Positions 60,838 through 64,000 of a DNA stretch of 64,000 nucleotides are shown here, piece by piece. The notes below the pieces were generated by a model. The model saw nothing but the letters and a program-made list of their open reading frames with translations, was not told the origin of the DNA and made no database searches. Within the stretch, counting starts at the first letter, position 1, and each line of letters opens with the position of its first letter. Made by a program: the position numbers and the translations under genes. Source of the stretch: CAZFLN01 sp964519905 (GTDB taxonomy: Bacteria; Patescibacteriota; Microgenomatia; UBA1400; UBA1396); NCBI GenBank assembly GCA_964519905.1, contig CAZFLN010000005.1, positions 1 through 64,000 of the forward strand, given 5' to 3'.

Positions 60838-62064
60838 ATGTTGGAATCTGTGCGAAAAAGTCTGGGCAAATATTGGTGGTTTCCTGTAGCAGCTGTGTAT
60901 GTTGTTTGGCGTATTTGGTTGGCTCTCTGGTCTGTTGTTATTCATCAGGTCTCAAAACCGGCTATGCGCCTGGAGTATTTTGCCCCGTTGGAGTTCCCAA
61001 CAAATCTTCCAGATTGGCTGTTGGCTTGGGCAAATTTTGATGGGGCAGTGTTTTTGCGAATTGCGATTGGAGGGTACTCAACAGCAGAACTTCCATTTTT
61101 TCCACTCTTGCCACTGCTGATGCGCTCGTTTGCAGACATAACGGGACATCACGCTGCTCTGGGTGGTCTTCTGCTTTCTTTGTATATCTTCCCACTTGGA
61201 TTGTGGAGTGCGGCGCAACTCTGGAAAATGGATGTTGGTCAAAGAAAAATTCCCTTTCTTTGGTTTGTGGCGGTGTTATTGAGTTTTCCAACGGCTCATT
61301 ATTATGCAGCGGTGTATCAAGATGCGTTGTTTTTTTCTCTAGCAACAACGACACTTTTGGCGGCACGCAGAAAACAGTGGGTCTTTGCTGTGATTTTTGG
61401 AAGTCTGGCAAGCCTAGCTAGATTGAATGGCCTTGCGCTCTTTTTCTTCTTGCTCGCTGAGTACTGGATGGCGTTGAGTCCTGAAATCAAAGAGAAATGG
61501 AGCTTTGCCACACTTTTGAGAACGTTCCCGCGGACGCTCAATCCAAAGCATTGGCTGGGAGCCCATCGGTATGTTTGGTTCTTCCTCGCAATTCCGGGAA
61601 TGCTCGTGGGGTATCTCACCTGGATACACTGGGCTTTTGGAGATTGGCACCTCTTTTTTAAGGGAGTAGAAGTCTGGCATCGGAGTAAATTTACTTTGCC
61701 ACCCCAAACTGCTTGGCGGTATATCAAGATGTTGGTTCTCACCTTCAGTATGAGTTTGACCTATTTTGTGGTTGTGGCAGAAGCGGCTTTTTCTGCACTG
61801 TATGGCTGGATACTTGTGCAGCAGTGGGGCAAAATTCGCTGGAGTTACTGGGTCTGGATAGTTGCCTATCTTACTATTCCTGTGGTGACCGGAACTCTGC
61901 AAGGAATGCCAAGATATGGCTTGCATCTTTATCCATTATTTTTCGTGCTAGCGCTGTGGACAGGAAAATGGCCAAATTGGGCGAAGATTGTATACGTGGT
62001 GATTGGTCTAGCACTCCAACTGTGGTTTATGCTGTGGTTTTTACGTGGATACTTTCTTGCGTAG
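60838..62064 (+). CDS. PIG-V-like polytopic mannosyltransferase
   Basis: 408 aa with about nine to ten transmembrane segments. The first loop has WLLAWANFDGAVFLRIAIGGY, matching the WxxFDGxxYLxIA pattern of the PIG-V family (second mannosyltransferase of GPI synthesis) found also in bacteria. A lipid-linked mannose donor is likely. ATG 60838 lies 4 nt after the epimerase stop. Confidence 0.8.
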   Translation: MLESVRKSLGKYWWFPVAAVYVVWRIWLALWSVVIHQVSKPAMRLEYFAPLEFPTNLPDWLLAWANFDGAVFLRIAIGGYSTAELPFFPLLPLLMRSFADITGHHAALGGLLLSLYIFPLGLWSAAQLWKMDVGQRKIPFLWFVAVLLSFPTAHYYAAVYQDALFFSLATTTLLAARRKQWVFAVIFGSLASLARLNGLALFFFLLAEYWMALSPEIKEKWSFATLLRTFPRTLNPKHWLGAHRYVWFFLAIPGMLVGYLTWIHWAFGDWHLFFKGVEVWHRSKFTLPPQTAWRYIKMLVLTFSMSLTYFVVVAEAAFSALYGWILVQQWGKIRWSYWVWIVAYLTIPVVTGTLQGMPRYGLHLYPLFFVLALWTGKWPNWAKIVYVVIGLALQLWFMLWFLRGYFLA

Positions 62065-62066
62065 CG

Positions 62067-62072
62067 TATAAT
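62067..62072 (+). promoter_or_regulatory. -10 of gene 62080
   Basis: Perfect TATAAT ending 7 nt before ATG 62080; leaderless transcript predicted. Confidence 0.55.
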
Positions 62073-62079
62073 ATCGGCT

Positions 62080-62769
62080 ATGTTTGAGAAGTTTACACCA
62101 TTTCATTATCCATTAGCAGTGAGTCGGGTTATTCAACCTCTTGCTCGAAAAATTTTACTTGGTGTGGCCAATTACCAGGTGAAAATCAATCAGGAACTTC
62201 CAACTGAGCCGACGATTTTGGTTGCGTATCCTCATGGTGAGCACGCGAACTCGTTACTGCTTCCTCCCAATGAAGTTGGGTATCTGGCAGCTGCCGATTA
62301 TTGGTTTCAAAATGTTTTTTTACGCTGGGCGATTGCAAATGTGGTGGATGTGGTGCCAATTTCTCGTGGGGAACAGTTTTCTCGCGAAGAGTTTGATCGA
62401 GAAATTCTTCACATGAAGCGTTTAATGAAAAGAAACAAGCATTTACTCGTGTATTCTCAAGGATCTCGGTTGGGGCCAGCAGAGTCTGAGAAAGAGTTGC
62501 AAGAGCAATTAAAGAAAGGCGTTTTACTTATGGGGCGCCTACTCAATGTGTCGAGTATTACTCCAGTTGGTTTTGTGTATCCCCGGGAGTATCAGCCTGC
62601 AAAGGGTGGCGTGAGTGCTTGGAAGCGACTTCGATCTGGCGACAGAAGTCCCGTTCATATAGAAGTTAACATCGGTGATGCGATTCCAGTTCCAGGAGCT
62701 CCAAAAGGAGATCCTGCTGCTATGAAGCGTCTCGCTCAATCTCTCTACGCTTTGGCTCAACCTCGCTGA
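62080..62769 (+). CDS. LPLAT/PlsC-like acyltransferase, divergent
   Basis: 229 aa. VAYPHGEHANSLLL stands where the HxxxxD acyltransferase box is expected and VYSQGSRLGPAE corresponds to the FPEGTRS substrate box; PISRGEQF lies between. The Asp of HxxxxD is not in register (HGEHAN), so catalysis may use another residue. No transmembrane segment is obvious. It may acylate a glycerophospholipid or glycolipid; no other lipid gene is nearby. Own promoter. Confidence 0.65.
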   Translation: MFEKFTPFHYPLAVSRVIQPLARKILLGVANYQVKINQELPTEPTILVAYPHGEHANSLLLPPNEVGYLAAADYWFQNVFLRWAIANVVDVVPISRGEQFSREEFDREILHMKRLMKRNKHLLVYSQGSRLGPAESEKELQEQLKKGVLLMGRLLNVSSITPVGFVYPREYQPAKGGVSAWKRLRSGDRSPVHIEVNIGDAIPVPGAPKGDPAAMKRLAQSLYALAQPR

Positions 62770-63398
62770 GATTGTGCCGAGAGCGACCAAACAAGCAAGA
62801 AGAGGGTGATTCCAAGGTTTCGAACTTGATATGCTATCGTGTCGATGCGGTCGGCGAGGTTCGGCGTTGTTTCCTGGAAAAGGCCATTCGAGCCGAGCGT
62901 AAAGACCCGAATCTCAAAACCATTGATGTGATAGACCTTCCAAACTTCCCGCTCAGTTTTCACCAGATATGATTTTTGTAAGAGCGGTACGAAAAATCCC
63001 TGTTTCGGTTTGAGTCGTTGTCCAACATACTCTTTTTCCGTACTGAGGAGAGAGGTCATCCCTGGGCGCTCACAGCGCTCTTCTTGGGGAATACTTTCTG
63101 GTTCCACTGTAGATAAAAAAGCGCAGTGGATATTGTTATCATCTGGATCAGATCCTGGTTCTCCAAAGAATGGCNNNNNNNNNNTCATGTCAGTTTGCCC
63201 GTCACCATCAATGTCTGTCTGAGCATGGAGAGACATATCCCAGTCTTCCATGGAGTGATACTCTTGCCATGTACGCGTAACACTTGGATTGTGAGATCGG
63301 GAATGAAAGAAAAATTGGTACGCGATACTTCCAATAAGAAATACCCAAAAAGTGGCAATCAAAATGAGAAAAAAGAGTGCTCGCTTTTCGTGTTTCAT
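62757..63398 (-). CDS. Membrane protein with EF-hand-like motif
   Basis: About 213 aa, with an assembly gap at 63175. N-terminal transmembrane segment (about 8-30). Next comes a polar extracytoplasmic region with TDIDGDGQTD, matching the calcium-binding loop of dockerin/EF-hand type, and a further Asp-rich DPDDNN after the gap. A second hydrophobic segment lies near the C-terminus (about 192-208). Two Cys in the loop. No family recognised. ATG 63398 lies just after the stop of the next minus-strand gene upstream, so the two are co-transcribed. Confidence 0.65.
   Translation of the reverse strand: MKHEKRALFFLILIATFWVFLIGSIAYQFFFHSRSHNPSVTRTWQEYHSMEDWDMSLHAQTDIDGDGQTDMXXXXPFFGEPGSDPDDNNIHCAFLSTVEPESIPQEERCERPGMTSLLSTEKEYVGQRLKPKQGFFVPLLQKSYLVKTEREVWKVYHINGFEIRVFTLGSNGLFQETTPNLADRIDTIAYQVRNLGITLFLLVWSLSAQSQRG
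63175..63184. other. Assembly gap (10 N)
   Basis: Scaffold join inside the minus-strand gene 62757-63398, directly after the DIDGDGQTD motif. Here the frame stays open across the ten N as written. Confidence 0.95.
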
Positions 63399-63404
63399 AT
63401 CTCT

Positions 63405-64000
63405 CTAGTCTCCATGTAGGTACACTACAGCGCCACCTGTTACTTCTCTCTGTATTATTACAGGAAAGATGAGTTCTGTCTCAGCCGGGAAGTCTTGAAA
63501 GTATCGTCGGGGAGGTAAAAGCCAGCCTATGACTGGAATATGCGGAACAAAGTCATCCCCACCACAGCAGGTATACTGTGGGAAAGCAAAGGTTTCTTTT
63601 TGTCCAAGCAGAATCTGTGCACCGTATTTTTCTTGTGGGGTATTTATAATTTTCTGTGTATATGTTCCGTCTTGATAGAGTTTTTCGAGTGTGTTTTCGT
63701 CAAGCAATCGAACAAAGTACACGGGTAAGCGCTGTTCTGGTTGAGCGTGTTGTCTAGGATACTGGTATGACAAAGCCTCGTGTAGAGTCTGGTCAAGCTG
63801 CATGCGGATATGAGGCTTGCAGGCTTCTGAATTTTCTTGCTCAAAGCAACTGTGAGCACTTGGGAAAATTTCTGTAAAGACGGTTTGAAACGCTTCGTTG
63901 TTTTCGGTAAGTAACTCAGATCGAGAGGCAATGACACGACGCAGTAACTGATCATTTTGGGAGATCATCCGGAAAGAGATGCCAAAGAACGTTAATAAGA
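63405..64000 (-). CDS. Hypothetical extracytoplasmic protein, 5' end outside window
   Basis: The frame stays open from the window edge through Met at 63968 to the stop at 63405. The residues before that Met (LTFFGISFR) look like the end of a transmembrane segment, so the true start lies beyond 64000. About 190 visible residues: helical N-terminal part, then a region with CCGGDD and GWLLPPRRYF. Possible sensor or surface protein; no family recognised. Upstream partner of the EF-hand-like gene (7-nt gap). Confidence 0.6.
   Translation of the reverse strand, partial: LLTFFGISFRMISQNDQLLRRVIASRSELLTENNEAFQTVFTEIFPSAHSCFEQENSEACKPHIRMQLDQTLHEALSYQYPRQHAQPEQRLPVYFVRLLDENTLEKLYQDGTYTQKIINTPQEKYGAQILLGQKETFAFPQYTCCGGDDFVPHIPVIGWLLPPRRYFQDFPAETELIFPVIIQREVTGGAVVYLHGD

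Noticed and set aside
1..64000. CRISPR array, rRNA, tmRNA or other large RNA genes
   Set aside because: No regular spaced repeats and no recognisable conserved RNA segments were seen; the Cas4-like nuclease stands alone.

Overview
The window reads as a chromosomal segment of a small-genome bacterium, most likely a member of the Patescibacteria/CPR (Parcubacteria-like). This rests on gene content and style: lemA-htpX, an N-domain-less ClpB, a DhnA-type class I aldolase, GatCAB, FtsEX followed by a coiled-coil M23 protein, a lamin-tail-like surface protein, a shortened RecQ, many membrane glycosyltransferases, and very tight gene packing. TGA is a normal stop and release factor 2 is present, so the standard code applies. 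No rRNA or other taxonomic marker is visible, so the assignment is an inference. Four runs of exactly ten N (9647, 17585, 48788, 63175) are scaffold joins that fall inside genes.

Layout. 1-1780 holds three tRNAs (Thr partial, Gln, Asp), a LysM membrane protein and an unknown gene. 1790-3405 holds lemA, enclosed by 25-bp inverted repeats, followed by htpX. 3392-4554 is an unknown locus with a small leader ORF, a terminator and a competing antiterminator-like pairing, then an unknown gene and an interrupted gene. 4640-6874 is clpB. 6900-10022 is an AT-rich island with a nucleoside hydrolase and a phosphoribosyltransferase-HAD fusion. 10090-18492 carries fbaB, an unknown gene, gatCAB and dnaE. 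18504-22641 carries YibE/F divergent from a MacAB-like exporter. 22651-24320 holds a secreted protein and prfB, whose end lies in a palindromic repeat element. 24554-29581 is a cell-surface/division block: ftsE, ftsX, a permuted M23 protein, a lamin-tail-like protein and VanZ-like. 29589-32590 is tRNA-Pro with an adjacent serine-recombinase element.

32619-40040 holds a RecB/Cas4-like nuclease, YqeY, a UDP-glucuronate decarboxylase, two GT4 enzymes, ruvC-ruvA-ruvB and a hexapeptide acyltransferase. 40319-50195 is a reduced dcw cluster (mraZ, rsmH, ftsL, ftsI, murE, nudix, yvcK, murC/mpl, murA, map), then recQ on the opposite strand. 51521-62769 is a glycan assembly cluster: GT-C membrane transferases, GT2, GT4, a UDP-glucose 4-epimerase-like enzyme, a PIG-V-like transferase and an LPLAT-like acyltransferase. 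The window ends with two membrane-associated unknowns on the minus strand.

Two organising principles stand out. First, genes that begin a transcription unit very often have a sigma70-type -10 hexamer ending 6-8 nt before ATG, which predicts leaderless mRNAs; genes inside operons have Shine-Dalgarno motifs or ATGA overlaps. Second, the most novel-looking elements are the attenuator-like leader at 3392-3600, the two repeat-bounded loci with locus-specific arms around one shared palindromic core, and the circularly permuted M23 domain.
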